Assembly: GCA_964548225.1 (NCBI GenBank)
Contig: CAZJQP010000001.1
Coordinates: 124,001 to 188,000, forward strand
DNA: 64,000 nt
Origin: CALMEH01 sp964548225
GTDB taxonomy: Bacteria > Acidobacteriota > Blastocatellia > Pyrinomonadales > Pyrinomonadaceae
Reading direction: 5' to 3'
The notes beneath the pieces were generated by a model. The model saw only the letters and a program-made list of their open reading frames with translations. It was not told the origin of the DNA and searched no databases. Made by a program: the position numbers and the translations under genes. This document shows positions 34,535 to 43,176 of the stretch, piece by piece. Positions within the stretch are counted from its first letter, which is position 1. Each line of letters begins with the position of its first letter.

Positions 34535-34891
34535 TTAATTTGTCGGTTCTGTCGGTTTTGACGATTTTTTGCGTTCGCTTTTCTTTGTGCCGCCGGCTTT
34601 TTCGTATTCGTTGCTGTTCTTGCCGTATTTCGCGCCGACTGCCAGCAAAATCCGCTCGTGAAAATCCTTTAATTCCGCTTCGTTTTGCTCATAAATATTG
34701 AGCTTTTCATCAACCAACGAAAGCGTCGTATTATAATCGGAAAGCGAATTAGCCGTTTCTTCAATCTTGGTTGTATATGCGGCAGCTGTTACTCCGTTTC
34801 CCAAATCCAAATCCACGGCGATTGATTTAATTCCCGCCAGCCGGACATTTGCTTCTTCAATAATTTTTGATGTTTTCTTAATTCGTGCCAT
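34535..34891 (-). CDS. Conserved small hypothetical protein
   Basis: 118 residues, starting M-A-R-I-K-K-T-S and ending in a basic Lys/Ser/Thr-rich tail (G-G-T-K-K-S-E-R-K-K). The middle is predicted mostly helical, with a G-V-T-A-A-A-Y segment and an L-A-V-G-A-K-Y-G-K-N-S-N-E-Y-E segment recalling small conserved proteins seen in cyanobacteria and Bacteroidota; the function of these is not known to me. The gene lies directly downstream of a 21-bp array that begins about 25-45 bp upstream of its ATG, so the array would sit in or behind its promoter. Confidence 0.7.
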   Translation of the reverse strand: MARIKKTSKIIEEANVRLAGIKSIAVDLDLGNGVTAAAYTTKIEETANSLSDYNTTLSLVDEKLNIYEQNEAELKDFHERILLAVGAKYGKNSNEYEKAGGTKKSERKKSSKPTEPTN

Positions 34892-34915
34892 AAAAATCTC
34901 CTTATCAACTTCATA

Positions 34916-35209
34916 AAGATTTGTCTAAGGCTTTGAAAACAAAGAATCGGGAACTTAAAACAAAAAATCAGGTTCTGCAAACAAAGATTTCAGTTGTGCA
35001 AACTAACTTCGAGGTTCTGAAAACTCAATCTTAACCACTCGAAACAAAGATTCATCTTCCGCAAACTAACTTTTGTCCTTCTCCAACTTGATTTCACCAA
35101 CCTTAAACCAAGTCCGCTAAACCACAAATCAAGTCTCAAGCAATGCCAATAAAGTTTCGTCTGTCAAAAACTAGGTAACAAAAACTCCAAACCCAATACT
35201 GCAATCTCA
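34916..35209. repeat. 21-bp tandem array, thirteen to fourteen units
   Basis: From 34937 to 35209 thirteen 21-bp units run without phase slip; a fourteenth degenerate unit is at 34916-34936. Most start with aaac or a close variant; the rest is variable, with aaacaaagatt and aaactaactt recurring. Sequence conservation is much lower than in the other arrays, yet the period is exact. It fills the gap between the small gene at 34891 and the macrodomain gene. Confidence 0.8.
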
Positions 35210-35263
35210 CAGACGAATTTAAGATGAAATTGATACGGAAAAGGTTTGTTAAGCGGGAAAATT

Positions 35264-35740
35264 TTATTTCGGAAGAAAAAGCAAAACTTCAATATTCGGC
35301 AAATTAACAAAAGCATTTTCAATCAAAGGCTTAACCTCATTCCAATCCAAACCGCCAAGTCCGCAACCAAGCGCGGGCATTGCGATTGATTTGATTTCAT
35401 ATCGTTCAACCGCTTCAACCAAACTTTGCAAACCACTTTCAATATTTTCGATTCGGCTTGCCTCGCGCCAATGTCTTTTGGTCGGAAAATTGATAATAAA
35501 ACGCGGCGAAGATGCAGAAACCCGCGCGTGAGCAAGGGTGCAAAGGTCAAAAACCCGAACTTTCCCGATTGCCAATTCGCCATTTTGACAAGCAAGTTTG
35601 TAAGCCTTGAAATATTCGGCGGGAAACTTTTGCTTAAATTGCAAGGCGATTCCTTTGCCCATTACGCCGACGCAATTAACGGCATTGACGAGGGTTTCGG
35701 TTTTTGCTTCAAAGAGGTTTCCGGTAGCTTCTTTTATCAT
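35264..35740 (-). CDS. Macrodomain protein, DarG-like ADP-ribosylglycohydrolase
   Basis: 158 residues, a lone macrodomain. It matches the N-terminal domain of DarG: G-N-L-F-E-A-K-T-E-T-L-V-N-A-V-N-C-V-G-V, M-G-K-G-I-A-L-Q-F-K, N-F-P-T-K-R-H-W-R and A-L-G-C-G-L-G-G-L-D-W. The N-F-P-T-K motif holds the lysine reported as catalytic in DarG, which removes ADP-ribose from thymidine in DNA. DarG's C-terminal DarT-binding domain is missing and no DarT gene is adjacent. It is the last gene of a tight four-gene operon (5-nt gap upstream). It may counter an ADP-ribosylating activity from that operon or from phage (inference). Confidence 0.85.
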   Translation of the reverse strand: MIKEATGNLFEAKTETLVNAVNCVGVMGKGIALQFKQKFPAEYFKAYKLACQNGELAIGKVRVFDLCTLAHARVSASSPRFIINFPTKRHWREASRIENIESGLQSLVEAVERYEIKSIAMPALGCGLGGLDWNEVKPLIENAFVNLPNIEVLLFLPK

Positions 35741-35745
35741 TAGAT

Positions 35746-36327
35746 TTATGAGATTTTATTAATCGGAGTTGGTAATCCTACACGCATATAAAATCTTGCA
35801 AAGGCTTGAGATAAATGCTCTCGGTAAGGTGGAAGTAATCGAGGTCTCTGATTCTTACGTTTTTTTAGCACATTCTCCAAAAATGTTCTTGGAATAGTAT
35901 AGACTTCGTAGAAATCAACAATTCGATGCTCAAACGGAACTTTTTGATTAGTGGTGCTGTTCAAAAGACTTTTGTGCCAAATAGTTCCATTTTCGAGTTC
36001 ATTCACATATTTGTTCCACGCTTTGGGAGTTAAGTTTTGATTCTTTGAAATCAATTCCTTTTCAAGTAGCGATTTATACTCTGAAATTGCAATATGAGGG
36101 CAAAGTGTTACATTTGAAATTTTACTGTTTTCCAAATCGCAAGCCTGAGTCATTACGACAACATCAGCAGAAATAAATTCTATTGAAGACTTCAAAATAT
36201 CAATTTCGCTTTTTCTAGCAGGGTTTGAAATGTCTTTTTTCCATACTGAAACAGGGCAATCAAAAATTAAATCGCCCTGTGTCAAAGGTTTTCTTGCTGA
36301 AACTATTTCATACCAATTATTCGTCAT
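35746..36327 (-). CDS. Hypothetical protein in the macrodomain operon
   Basis: 193 residues from ATG 36327; starts up to 36348 are possible. It overlaps the upstream gene by about 11 nt. Visible features are L-T-Q-G-D-L-I-F-D-C-P-V, a hydrophobic strand V-V-V-M-T-Q-A-C-D-L-E-N, a conserved-looking Cys in T-L-C-P-H, and a C-terminal P-P-Y-R-E-H-L-S-Q-A-F-A-R-F-Y-M-R-V-G-L-P. The T-Q-x-C-D-L-E and Y-R-E-H-L stretches look like active-site or binding motifs, but the family is not one I can name. It has no signal peptide or membrane helix, so it is cytoplasmic. Confidence 0.75.
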   Translation of the reverse strand: MTNNWYEIVSARKPLTQGDLIFDCPVSVWKKDISNPARKSEIDILKSSIEFISADVVVMTQACDLENSKISNVTLCPHIAISEYKSLLEKELISKNQNLTPKAWNKYVNELENGTIWHKSLLNSTTNQKVPFEHRIVDFYEVYTIPRTFLENVLKKRKNQRPRLLPPYREHLSQAFARFYMRVGLPTPINKIS

Positions 36328-36763
36328 TATCAAGGAGAAAAGGCTCAATTATTATGTCAGGCTTCCATCTTTTTAGTTCTTTAGTTTTAATTTCTACTTT
36401 TTGTGAAAACAGAACTTTACGAGGATATTCAAAAACTTGAACTCCGTTCAACAAAGAGTCATCAAATTCTTCGTCTTCATTACTTACTAAATTTTGTGTA
36501 ACTGAACTATTGAAATCAGTATCAAAAGTTGCAGTTTCTGCGGAATCTTTCAAAACTGCAAAATTGGTTGTAGCGTGTTTCAATAAATCCTTTCCAAAAT
36601 TAAGTGAAGTCCGTGGAACAAGCCTATATGATTGATTATTGCCACTTATGACAATTTCTAATCCTAAAGGCAAATCGAATCCGGAAAAATCAGAACAATC
36701 ATTCATAGAATCATTTTGTCTTCGTTGTTGAATGACTATTGGCATATTTACTGTTGCTTCCAT
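36317..36763 (-). CDS. Hypothetical protein in the macrodomain operon
   Basis: 148 residues from ATG 36763, which has aaggaggc upstream and overlaps the stop of the preceding gene (TAATG). No known motif is recognised. The N-terminal half has V-I-Q-Q-R-R-Q-N-D and a Gly/Leu strand; the middle is acidic (E-D-E-E-F-D-D-S); the C-terminal part is predicted beta-rich and ends in D-N-D-E. No signal peptide. Its strict coupling to the TIGR04255-like gene suggests that the two products act together. Confidence 0.72.
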   Translation of the reverse strand: MEATVNMPIVIQQRRQNDSMNDCSDFSGFDLPLGLEIVISGNNQSYRLVPRTSLNFGKDLLKHATTNFAVLKDSAETATFDTDFNSSVTQNLVSNEDEEFDDSLLNGVQVFEYPRKVLFSQKVEIKTKELKRWKPDIIIEPFLLDNDE

Positions 36764-37584
36764 TATTGCCTCCTTTTCCAAACTTCTTTTTGAATTTTGT
36801 CGCCTGTTAAATCGGTAAATCCCTTAACAATCCATTCTCTTGCGACCTCAAACCAATTGGACATCTCCGTTAAGTTTTTACGGTTAAATCCGCGAACAGT
36901 TAAATCAAGAATTATTACTTTTTTATTATTTGCTTTCCTTACTGCTCCGGTTTTGATTGTTGCATATAATCTTCCCATTTTATTGGGTAACAAGAAACTT
37001 ATACGCGAATTTATAGTTTCGGGTTCTTTAAGAATTAAACCGGTTTCGATGTTTGATTGAAATTTCGGGAAAATATTTATCAAATCTTTATTAGTTTTCC
37101 ACAAATCATTTTCCTCAATTTGATTAACGTATGTTAGTTCATATTGAGCAGGAACTATTTGCATTTGAGAATTTTCTAAGAAACCATTGAATTTACCAAG
37201 TTTGTCCTTGAATTCGTCAAACACTTTTTCATAGCGTGGATAAGTATCATTTAGCTCTAGTTTTCGCCAGTTAAAAATAAATCTGTCACGCTGAATCTGA
37301 ATTATGTTTCTTGCATCTTGAGAAATAAACATTTGACGAGGTAGCGGTGGAATATTTGTAAAATTTAAATTGGCTTCATATTCCTGTCCTTCAATAATTT
37401 CGATTGGAGATGCGAGTGGGGCAAGTTCTTCCACTTTCGGAAAATCAGGTTGATAAATCCCCCATAAAATACCGAAATGTGTTGCTATGAAATTATCGAG
37501 CGGTTGAAAAGTAACTCCGCAAACAACTTCCGTTAATGGCGGATTATCATATTCAGGCAGAATTTTACTTTTCTTATTTGGCAT
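36763..37584 (-). CDS. TIGR04255-like family protein
   Basis: 273 residues from ATG 37584 (a TTG at 37596 is less likely). It opens with the signature of this uncharacterised family: Y-D-N-P-P-L-T-E-V-V-C-G-V-T-F. It then has the middle strand-rich region (I-I-Q-I-Q-R-D-R-F-I-F-N-W-R) and an F-x-x-A-R-E-W-I-V-K-G-F helix near the end. Members are often found in small variable islands, beside other unknown genes. It is the first gene of the four-gene operon ending with the macrodomain. Base composition here is visibly more AT-rich than in flanking housekeeping genes, consistent with transfer. Confidence 0.8.
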   Translation of the reverse strand: MPNKKSKILPEYDNPPLTEVVCGVTFQPLDNFIATHFGILWGIYQPDFPKVEELAPLASPIEIIEGQEYEANLNFTNIPPLPRQMFISQDARNIIQIQRDRFIFNWRKLELNDTYPRYEKVFDEFKDKLGKFNGFLENSQMQIVPAQYELTYVNQIEENDLWKTNKDLINIFPKFQSNIETGLILKEPETINSRISFLLPNKMGRLYATIKTGAVRKANNKKVIILDLTVRGFNRKNLTEMSNWFEVAREWIVKGFTDLTGDKIQKEVWKRRQ

Positions 37585-37755
37585 CTTTGAAGTCAATCGT
37601 AAATATTGCTGGGATTTTTTAGTCGGCTAAATCTAACTGTTTACTGAAATTCGCTCAAGCTATTTAATACTCTATTATAAAATTCGTAATTTACGAAAGC
37701 AATAAATAATAGTTTGCCCAATTTTATTACAATTTGTAAGATTAAATGAAGCAAA

Positions 37756-37846
37756 AGTTTTCAGCGGAGCATATTTAATGCTGAGAGTTGTCTTTCGGGG
37801 CATTACGCTAAAAACCTGATGCGGATAATACCGACGAAGGGAGAAA
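37756..37846 (+). promoter_or_regulatory. TPP (THI-box) riboswitch
   Basis: The leader before thiC contains gctgagag at 37780-37787 and the long conserved block acctgatgcggataatacc near 37814-37832, ending gaagggag. These are the core elements of the thiamine pyrophosphate aptamer. TPP binding should lower thiC expression. The ggag at its 3' end is also the thiC ribosome-binding site, so control is probably at translation initiation. Confidence 0.93.
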
Positions 37847-37850
37847 AACG

Positions 37851-39827
37851 ATGAGTGAAAAAATTGAAAATATAAAAGAATTAACCAGCGACGAAATTAA
37901 ATTTCCCAATTCAACCAAGATTTATGTAGCGACCAACGGCGACACGAGCAATTCGCAAAATATCGAGTTAAAAGTGCCGTTTCGAGAGATTGCTTTGAGT
38001 CCGACGCGGAATATGCAGGACGAACTCGAAGAAAATCCGCCTGTTCGCGTGTATGACACGAGCGGCGTTTATACGGATGAGGGCGTGAAAACGGATGTCC
38101 GCGAAGGTTTGCCGACGCTAAGGCGGGATTGGATTATCGGGCGTGGCGACGTTGAAGAATATGTCGGACGCGAGATTTTGCCGCAGGATAACGGCTATTT
38201 GACGAAAGGTGCGGAAGAAATTGCACGGCTCAAAGACGGCGGAAAGCTCGAAGAATTTCCGGCTTTGAAACGTCCACCTTTGAGAGCGAAAGCGGGCAAA
38301 AATGTTTCGCAGATGTATTACGCACGGCAAGGGATTATCACGCCGGAGATGGAATATGTGGCGATTCGGGAAAATTTGGGGCGGAAAATTGCGTTTGAAA
38401 CGATGGCGAATGAGCAGATAAATGACCGCAGTTCGCTTTATCATCAGCACAAAGGCGAGTCGTTTGGAGCGAGTATTCCGAAGTTTGTAACGCCCGAATT
38501 TGTCCGCGAAGAAGTTGCACGAGGTCGGGCGATTATTCCTTCAAACATCAATCACCCCGAAAGCGAACCGATGATTATCGGGCGAAATTTCCTTGTCAAA
38601 ATCAACGCAAATATTGGAAACAGTGCGGTTGCTTCGTCCATTGAAGAGGAAGTCGAGAAGATGCGTTGGTCAACTTTGTGGGGTGCGGATACGGTGATGG
38701 ATTTGTCCACGGGCAAAAATATCCACGCCACGCGGGAATGGATTTTGCGGAATTCGCCCGTGCCGGTTGGGACTGTGCCGATTTATCAGGCTCTCGAAAA
38801 AGTGAACGGCAAGGCGGAAGATTTGACTTGGGAAATTTACCGCGACACGCTCATCGAACAAGCCGAACAGGGCGTTGATTATTTCACGATTCACGCGGGA
38901 ATTCGCCTCGCACATATTCCTTTGACGGCGAAACGGACGACGGGAATCGTCTCACGCGGCGGCTCGATTATGGCGAAATGGTGTCTCGCCCATCACGAAG
39001 AAAGTTTTCTCTACACGCATTTCCGCGAGATTTGCGAGATTATGCAGACTTATGACGTGGCGTTTAGTCTTGGCGACGGATTGCGTCCCGGTTCGATTGC
39101 TGATGCCAATGATGCGGCTCAGTTTGCCGAACTCGAAACGCTCGGCGAACTAACAAAAATCGCTTGGGAAATGGATTGCCAAACGATGATCGAAGGTCCC
39201 GGACATGTTCCGATGCACCTCGTTAAAGAGAATATGGACAAGCAGTTAGAGGTGTGCGGCGAAGCTCCTTTTTACACGCTCGGACCTTTGACGACCGACA
39301 TTGCTCCCGGCTTTGACCACATCACTTCGGCAATCGGTGCGGCGATGATTGGCTGGTTCGGAACGGCGATGCTCTGCTATGTTACGCCGAAAGAACACCT
39401 CGGTTTGCCGAACAAAAAAGATGTTAAAGACGGCGTAATTACCTACAAACTCGCGGCACACGCAGCGGATTTAGCCAAAGGTCATCCGTCCGCCCAAATC
39501 CGAGACAACGCCGTTTCCAAAGCCCGCTTTGAATTCCGCTGGGAAGACCAATTCAACCTCGCTTTAGACCCAATCATCGCCAAAGAATTCCACGACGAAA
39601 CGCTCCCCGCCGAAGGTGCCAAGCTCGCCCACTTCTGCTCAATGTGCGGACCGCATTTCTGCTCAATGAAAATCACACAGGATGTCCGCGAATTTGCGAA
39701 GGAGCAAAATATTGAGGAAGAAAAAGCTCTGGCAGTCGGAATGGCGGAAAAGGCGAAGGAATTTGTCGAAAAAGGAAGCGAGATTTATCAGGGGAATGTG
39801 CCTGATGGTGCGAAAGAGCATCATTAA
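37851..39827 (+). CDS. thiC: Phosphomethylpyrimidine synthase ThiC
   Basis: 658 residues, the bacterial ThiC size. It converts aminoimidazole ribotide to hydroxymethylpyrimidine phosphate with a radical-SAM [4Fe-4S] cluster, the pyrimidine branch of thiamine synthesis. The C-terminal cluster motif C-S-M-C-G-P-H-F-C-S-M is at about residues 596-606. Core motifs such as N-I-N-H-P-E-S-E-P-M and M-I-E-G-P-G-H-V-P are visible. A TPP riboswitch precedes it. The last 174 bp (39654-39827), beginning within the last Cys of the cluster motif, recur as diverged partial copies at 41001, 41742 and 43226. Confidence 0.97.
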   Translation: MSEKIENIKELTSDEIKFPNSTKIYVATNGDTSNSQNIELKVPFREIALSPTRNMQDELEENPPVRVYDTSGVYTDEGVKTDVREGLPTLRRDWIIGRGDVEEYVGREILPQDNGYLTKGAEEIARLKDGGKLEEFPALKRPPLRAKAGKNVSQMYYARQGIITPEMEYVAIRENLGRKIAFETMANEQINDRSSLYHQHKGESFGASIPKFVTPEFVREEVARGRAIIPSNINHPESEPMIIGRNFLVKINANIGNSAVASSIEEEVEKMRWSTLWGADTVMDLSTGKNIHATREWILRNSPVPVGTVPIYQALEKVNGKAEDLTWEIYRDTLIEQAEQGVDYFTIHAGIRLAHIPLTAKRTTGIVSRGGSIMAKWCLAHHEESFLYTHFREICEIMQTYDVAFSLGDGLRPGSIADANDAAQFAELETLGELTKIAWEMDCQTMIEGPGHVPMHLVKENMDKQLEVCGEAPFYTLGPLTTDIAPGFDHITSAIGAAMIGWFGTAMLCYVTPKEHLGLPNKKDVKDGVITYKLAAHAADLAKGHPSAQIRDNAVSKARFEFRWEDQFNLALDPIIAKEFHDETLPAEGAKLAHFCSMCGPHFCSMKITQDVREFAKEQNIEEEKALAVGMAEKAKEFVEKGSEIYQGNVPDGAKEHH

Positions 39828-39881
39828 GTCCAACAAAATTCTTCGACCTTTTGAAAGTTCATTACGTCTAAACAATTGATT

Positions 39882-40922
39882 ATGAAACATTTCAATGTAA
39901 TGAAAATTATTAATTGGTTAGGATTGTTGATCTTAGGTTTCTCTTTTGTTTCCTGTGTTTTCGCACAAGACAGTTTGCAGGAACGCCTCAGAGAGAGGCA
40001 GAAACGCCGTAGCGAAAATCCGCAAAGCTACATTTCAAACGTGCCGAACACGGTGCAAAAATCTTTCGATTTTGAAAATATCAAACGAACTTTTCTGGTT
40101 CATACGCCGCCCAAATATGATGGTAAAACTCCTCTGTCGCTGGTTTTGTGTTTTCACGGCGGCGTCGGAACGGGAAAGGAACAGGAACAAAAAACGGGTT
40201 TTAGTTCTTTGGCAGACAAAGAAAATTTTATCGTTGTCTATCCTGACGGCTATTACAATCAATGGAACGATGGACGCGGTTCTGCTTTTCTCGGTTCTCC
40301 AAATACCAATGATGTCGGCTTTGTCACGGCGTTAATTGAGTTTATGGAGAAAAATTATCGGATCGATGCAAAACGAGTTTATGCTACGGGCGGTTCAAAC
40401 GGCGGAATTTTTACGAATCGATTAGGTGTGGAATTATCGGACAAATTAGCTGCGATCGCCCCGGTCGTCGGAAATCTTCCGATCGATCCGCAAACCAATA
40501 AACCGATCATTCCGACTGCGGAAAAAACAAAATCGCTTTCCGTTTTAATGATAAACGGAACCGATGATACTTTTGTAAAATGGCAAGGCGGAATCGTTAG
40601 AGGAAGCAGCGGACGGGTAACTTCAGTAGCCGAAACCGTTGCAGCTTGGACACAGCTAAACGGCTGTAAAAATACTCCGAAAATTGAAAACCTTCCCGAT
40701 AAATTTCCTGATGATGGAACCACCGTTCGCCGCGAAAGCTACACCGATTGCAAAGAAAATACACAAGTTATCTTGTATGCGGTTGTCGGAGGCGGTCACG
40801 GCTGGCACGGTTCAACCGCAACGCGAGGCGGCGAAACAAGAAATTTAACCGGAAATCTTTCGCAAGAAATAAATTCAACCGAGATCATTTGGGAGTTTTT
40901 TAAGAATAACCCAAAAAAGTAA
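39882..40922 (+). CDS. Secreted esterase of the PHB depolymerase/LpqC (CE1-like) family
   Basis: 346 residues from ATG 39882. A signal peptide (about 8-29, ending V-F-A-Q) is followed by a basic linker and an alpha/beta-hydrolase domain. The oxyanion region C-F-H-G-G-V-G, nucleophile motif G-G-S-N-G-G, Asp in G-T-D-D-T-F and His in G-G-G-H-G-W-H-G are visible, so the catalytic triad looks intact. Family members act on polyhydroxybutyrate or on feruloyl/acetyl esters of plant polysaccharides. It lies between intact thiC and the first thiC-tail copy, so it is the first cargo gene of the region. Confidence 0.85.
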   Translation: MKHFNVMKIINWLGLLILGFSFVSCVFAQDSLQERLRERQKRRSENPQSYISNVPNTVQKSFDFENIKRTFLVHTPPKYDGKTPLSLVLCFHGGVGTGKEQEQKTGFSSLADKENFIVVYPDGYYNQWNDGRGSAFLGSPNTNDVGFVTALIEFMEKNYRIDAKRVYATGGSNGGIFTNRLGVELSDKLAAIAPVVGNLPIDPQTNKPIIPTAEKTKSLSVLMINGTDDTFVKWQGGIVRGSSGRVTSVAETVAAWTQLNGCKNTPKIENLPDKFPDDGTTVRRESYTDCKENTQVILYAVVGGGHGWHGSTATRGGETRNLTGNLSQEINSTEIIWEFFKNNPKK

Positions 40923-40950
40923 GCATTTCATTTAGTTGGAATTTATGATT

Positions 40951-40977
40951 GGACGAAATTTCGGCTTCGTCCTTTTT
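40951..40977 (+). terminator. Terminator hairpin before thiC-tail copy 1
   Basis: ggacgaa at 40951-40957 pairs with ttcgtcc at 40966-40972, followed by ttttt. The surrounding 33 bp recur almost unchanged before tail copy 3 (43177), so the hairpin is part of the duplicated module. Confidence 0.75.
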
Positions 40978-41000
40978 GTTTTTTTTGGACTGCAATATAT

Positions 41001-41171
41001 TTCTGCTCGATGAAAATTACGCAGGATGTTCGGGAATTCGCCAAAGAGCAAAATATTGAAGAAGAAAAAGCCTTAGCAGTAGGAATGGCGGAAAAGGCGA
41101 AGGAATTTATTGATAAAGGAAGCGAGATTTATCAAGGCAATTTGCCTGATGGGGCGAAAGAGCATCATTAA
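41001..41171 (+). pseudogene. Partial thiC 3'-end copy 1
   Basis: 171 bp that match the last part of thiC from the final Cys codon of the Fe-S motif to the stop. An open frame of 53 residues from ATG 41010 is kept and most nucleotide differences from the resident thiC are synonymous. Protein differences (F-I-D-K for F-V-E-K, N-L-P for N-V-P) are shared in part with the other copies. It therefore looks derived from a different thiC allele rather than copied locally. Confidence 0.88.
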
Positions 41172-41191
41172 ATTTTGACAGGAATAAACAG

Positions 41192-41734
41192 ATGAAAACA
41201 GTTCAAATCAACAAAAAACTACTCTCTGTTTTGTCAGTCTTAACGCTTATTTTGGCATTTGGAGTGACGGCAAAGGCTCAAAACAGTTCGGCTGATAAGA
41301 AGAATAAATCTCGTCTAATCGGCGTTTGGAAATTGGTTTCGGTTACGTCAACTAACGCGGACGGCACACGCAACAACGAGCCTTGGGGCATAAACCCAAA
41401 AGGCACAATCGTCTATACACGCGAAGGATGGATGACGGCGGTGATAAATTACGGCGGACGCAAACCGCTTTCGACCGCAGACCGTTTTCGGGCGACAACC
41501 GATGAAAAAGCAACGGCTTTTGAAACCTCGTTCAGCTACGCCGGACGATTCGAGGTTAAAGGCGAAAAAGTAATTCATCATGTCGAAATCGCCTCGGTTG
41601 AAAATTGGGTGAACACCGACTTAATCCGCAATTTTCGTTTGCAAGGCAATCGCCTCATTTTGCAAACACCGCTATTAGCTTCGCAACAAGGAACAGCCGC
41701 CAATTTTGAACTGACGTGGGAAAAGATGAAGTAA
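41192..41734 (+). CDS. Secreted lipocalin-like domain protein
   Basis: 180 residues with a signal peptide (about 9-30, ending A-K-A-Q). The domain follows the Lipocalin_5 pattern: L-I-G-V-W-K-L-V-S near residue 42, G-T-I-V-Y-T-R-E-G-W-M, and Y-A-G-R-F-E-V-K-G-E-K-V-I-H-H-V, ending with L-T-W-E-K. Members are small beta-barrel proteins of unknown ligand. It lies between thiC-tail copies 1 and 2 as a single-gene cargo unit. Confidence 0.85.
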   Translation: MKTVQINKKLLSVLSVLTLILAFGVTAKAQNSSADKKNKSRLIGVWKLVSVTSTNADGTRNNEPWGINPKGTIVYTREGWMTAVINYGGRKPLSTADRFRATTDEKATAFETSFSYAGRFEVKGEKVIHHVEIASVENWVNTDLIRNFRLQGNRLILQTPLLASQQGTAANFELTWEKMK

Positions 41735-41741
41735 TTTGAAA

Positions 41742-41830
41742 GAATGGCGGAAAAGGCGAAGGAGTTTGTTGATAAAGGAAGCGAGATTTATCAGGGGAAT
41801 TTGCCTGATGGGGCGAAGGAGCATCATTGA
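41742..41830 (+). pseudogene. Partial thiC 3'-end copy 2 (short)
   Basis: About 89 bp matching the last 29 codons of thiC (M-A-E-K-A-K-E-F-V-D-K-G-S to the stop). It starts 8 nt after the lipocalin stop. It shares the Asp and N-L-P variants with copy 1, not the residues of the resident thiC. Confidence 0.85.
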
Positions 41831-41853
41831 TTTGTTGTTAAAAAATCTGAGAG

Positions 41854-42462
41854 ATGAAAGAAAAATTGCTACAAACATCGGTAGAGCCGTTGATTGAATA
41901 TTTTAATCGGCAAATTCCTTTAGATATTGAGGAAAAACAACTCGTTACAGATTTTTTTAAACCAAGATTGTATCGTCGGAGGCAGTATGTTCTTCAAGAG
42001 GAAGATGTTTGTAATCATTTAAATTTTGTGATTCGTGGCTGTCTTCGGATGTATAAAGCCGATGAAAACGGAAATATGCACATTCTACAGTTTGCTTCGG
42101 AAAATTGGTGGGTGATGGATATTGGCAGCTTTCACGGCAGAAAACCGTCGGCGTTAAATATTGACGCATTGGAAGATACGGTCGTATTGCAAATAAGCCA
42201 CGAAAATCTGACTTTGCTTTATACCCAAGCACCCAAATTTGACCGCATCTTCAGAGTTTTAATTGAGAACGCTTTTGTTGCCCTACAAAATCGCCTATTG
42301 CAAAATATAAGCTCGACAGCAGAAGAGCGTTATCGCTCTTTTATTGAAGTTTATCCGCATCTCTTAAACCGCTTGCCACAAACGCAAATTGCTTCATTTA
42401 TTGGTATTACACCCGAATTTTTGAGCAAAATCCGCAAAAATCTAAGCCGCAAAAAACGCTAA
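41854..42462 (+). CDS. Crp/Fnr family transcriptional regulator (Bacteroidota-like type)
   Basis: 202 residues: cyclic-nucleotide-binding fold (about 20-130) and a short C-terminal HTH (T-Q-I-A-S-F-I-G-I-T-P-E-F-L-S-K-I-R). Features such as Y-R-R-R-Q-Y-V-L-Q-E and N-F-V-I-R-G-C-L-R-M-Y recall the short Crp-like regulators common in Bacteroidota. No FNR-type cysteine cluster. It sits between thiC-tail copy 2 and a SnoaL-like gene. Targets are unknown, perhaps the neighbouring cargo gene. Confidence 0.87.
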   Translation: MKEKLLQTSVEPLIEYFNRQIPLDIEEKQLVTDFFKPRLYRRRQYVLQEEDVCNHLNFVIRGCLRMYKADENGNMHILQFASENWWVMDIGSFHGRKPSALNIDALEDTVVLQISHENLTLLYTQAPKFDRIFRVLIENAFVALQNRLLQNISSTAEERYRSFIEVYPHLLNRLPQTQIASFIGITPEFLSKIRKNLSRKKR

Positions 42463-42598
42463 ATTCTTAATCCAGTTCAAGAGTTTTTCTTAACCTACTT
42501 TATAACAACTCGTTAATTTTCCGTCATATTATTGAATCATTGCAACGGCAGTTCGACACGATTTTTGAACTGCGGTTAGCCGAAATGAGGAAAATATT

Positions 42599-43102
42599 AT
42601 GAAACGAAAATTTTTTATAAATCGTTTTGCGGCTTTATTGGCGGCGTTAGTTTTAGGATTTTTTGCCAATTCGACAATGTTGGCACAGACGAAAAAAAAT
42701 ATTTCAGGAGATACGAAAATGAAAATTACAGAAGTTATCAACAATTACGAACAAGCATTAAATGCGTCTTCGACCGAAGAGGTGATGAAACTTTACGGGA
42801 CAAATCCTGTGTTTATGCCGCAACATTCAACGGCTTTGGAAGGCAGAGATGCGGTCAAAGCAGGATACGATTATGTGTTTCAAAACATAAAATTGAACGT
42901 CAAATTTACCGTTTATGAAATCGAAGAATTTGGCAATCTCGCCTTTGTGCGAACATCTTCAGCGGGCGAAACGACGATTTTGGCAAACAAAACCAAAATC
43001 AAAGAAGGCAACAACGAATTATTCATCTTTCGCCAAGAAAACGGCGTTTGGAAAATTCACCGCTACCTTTTCGCCACCACAAATCCGCCAACAGGCGTGT
43101 GA
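42599..43102 (+). CDS. Secreted SnoaL/NTF2-like protein
   Basis: 167 residues with a signal peptide (about 8-31, ending M-L-A-Q) and a single NTF2-like domain: I-N-N-Y-E-Q-A-L-N-A-S-S-T-E-E-V-M-K-L-Y, then A-L-E-G-R-D-A-V and V-W-K-I-H-R-Y-L-F at the end. This is the SgcJ/YybH type. Members include small enzymes and binding proteins; function here is unknown. An internal ATG at 42720 could give a cytoplasmic form. Confidence 0.85.
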   Translation: MKRKFFINRFAALLAALVLGFFANSTMLAQTKKNISGDTKMKITEVINNYEQALNASSTEEVMKLYGTNPVFMPQHSTALEGRDAVKAGYDYVFQNIKLNVKFTVYEIEEFGNLAFVRTSSAGETTILANKTKIKEGNNELFIFRQENGVWKIHRYLFATTNPPTGV

Positions 43103-43176
43103 ATGGATTCATAATAGTCAAACATTTCGGAAGTGAAAGAGCATCAATAAATGCTTTCTCAACTATTATTTTGATT

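Noticed and set aside
35746..36327. DarT toxin partner for the DarG-like macrodomain
   Set aside because: The 193-residue protein shows none of the DarT features I know; it remains unassigned.
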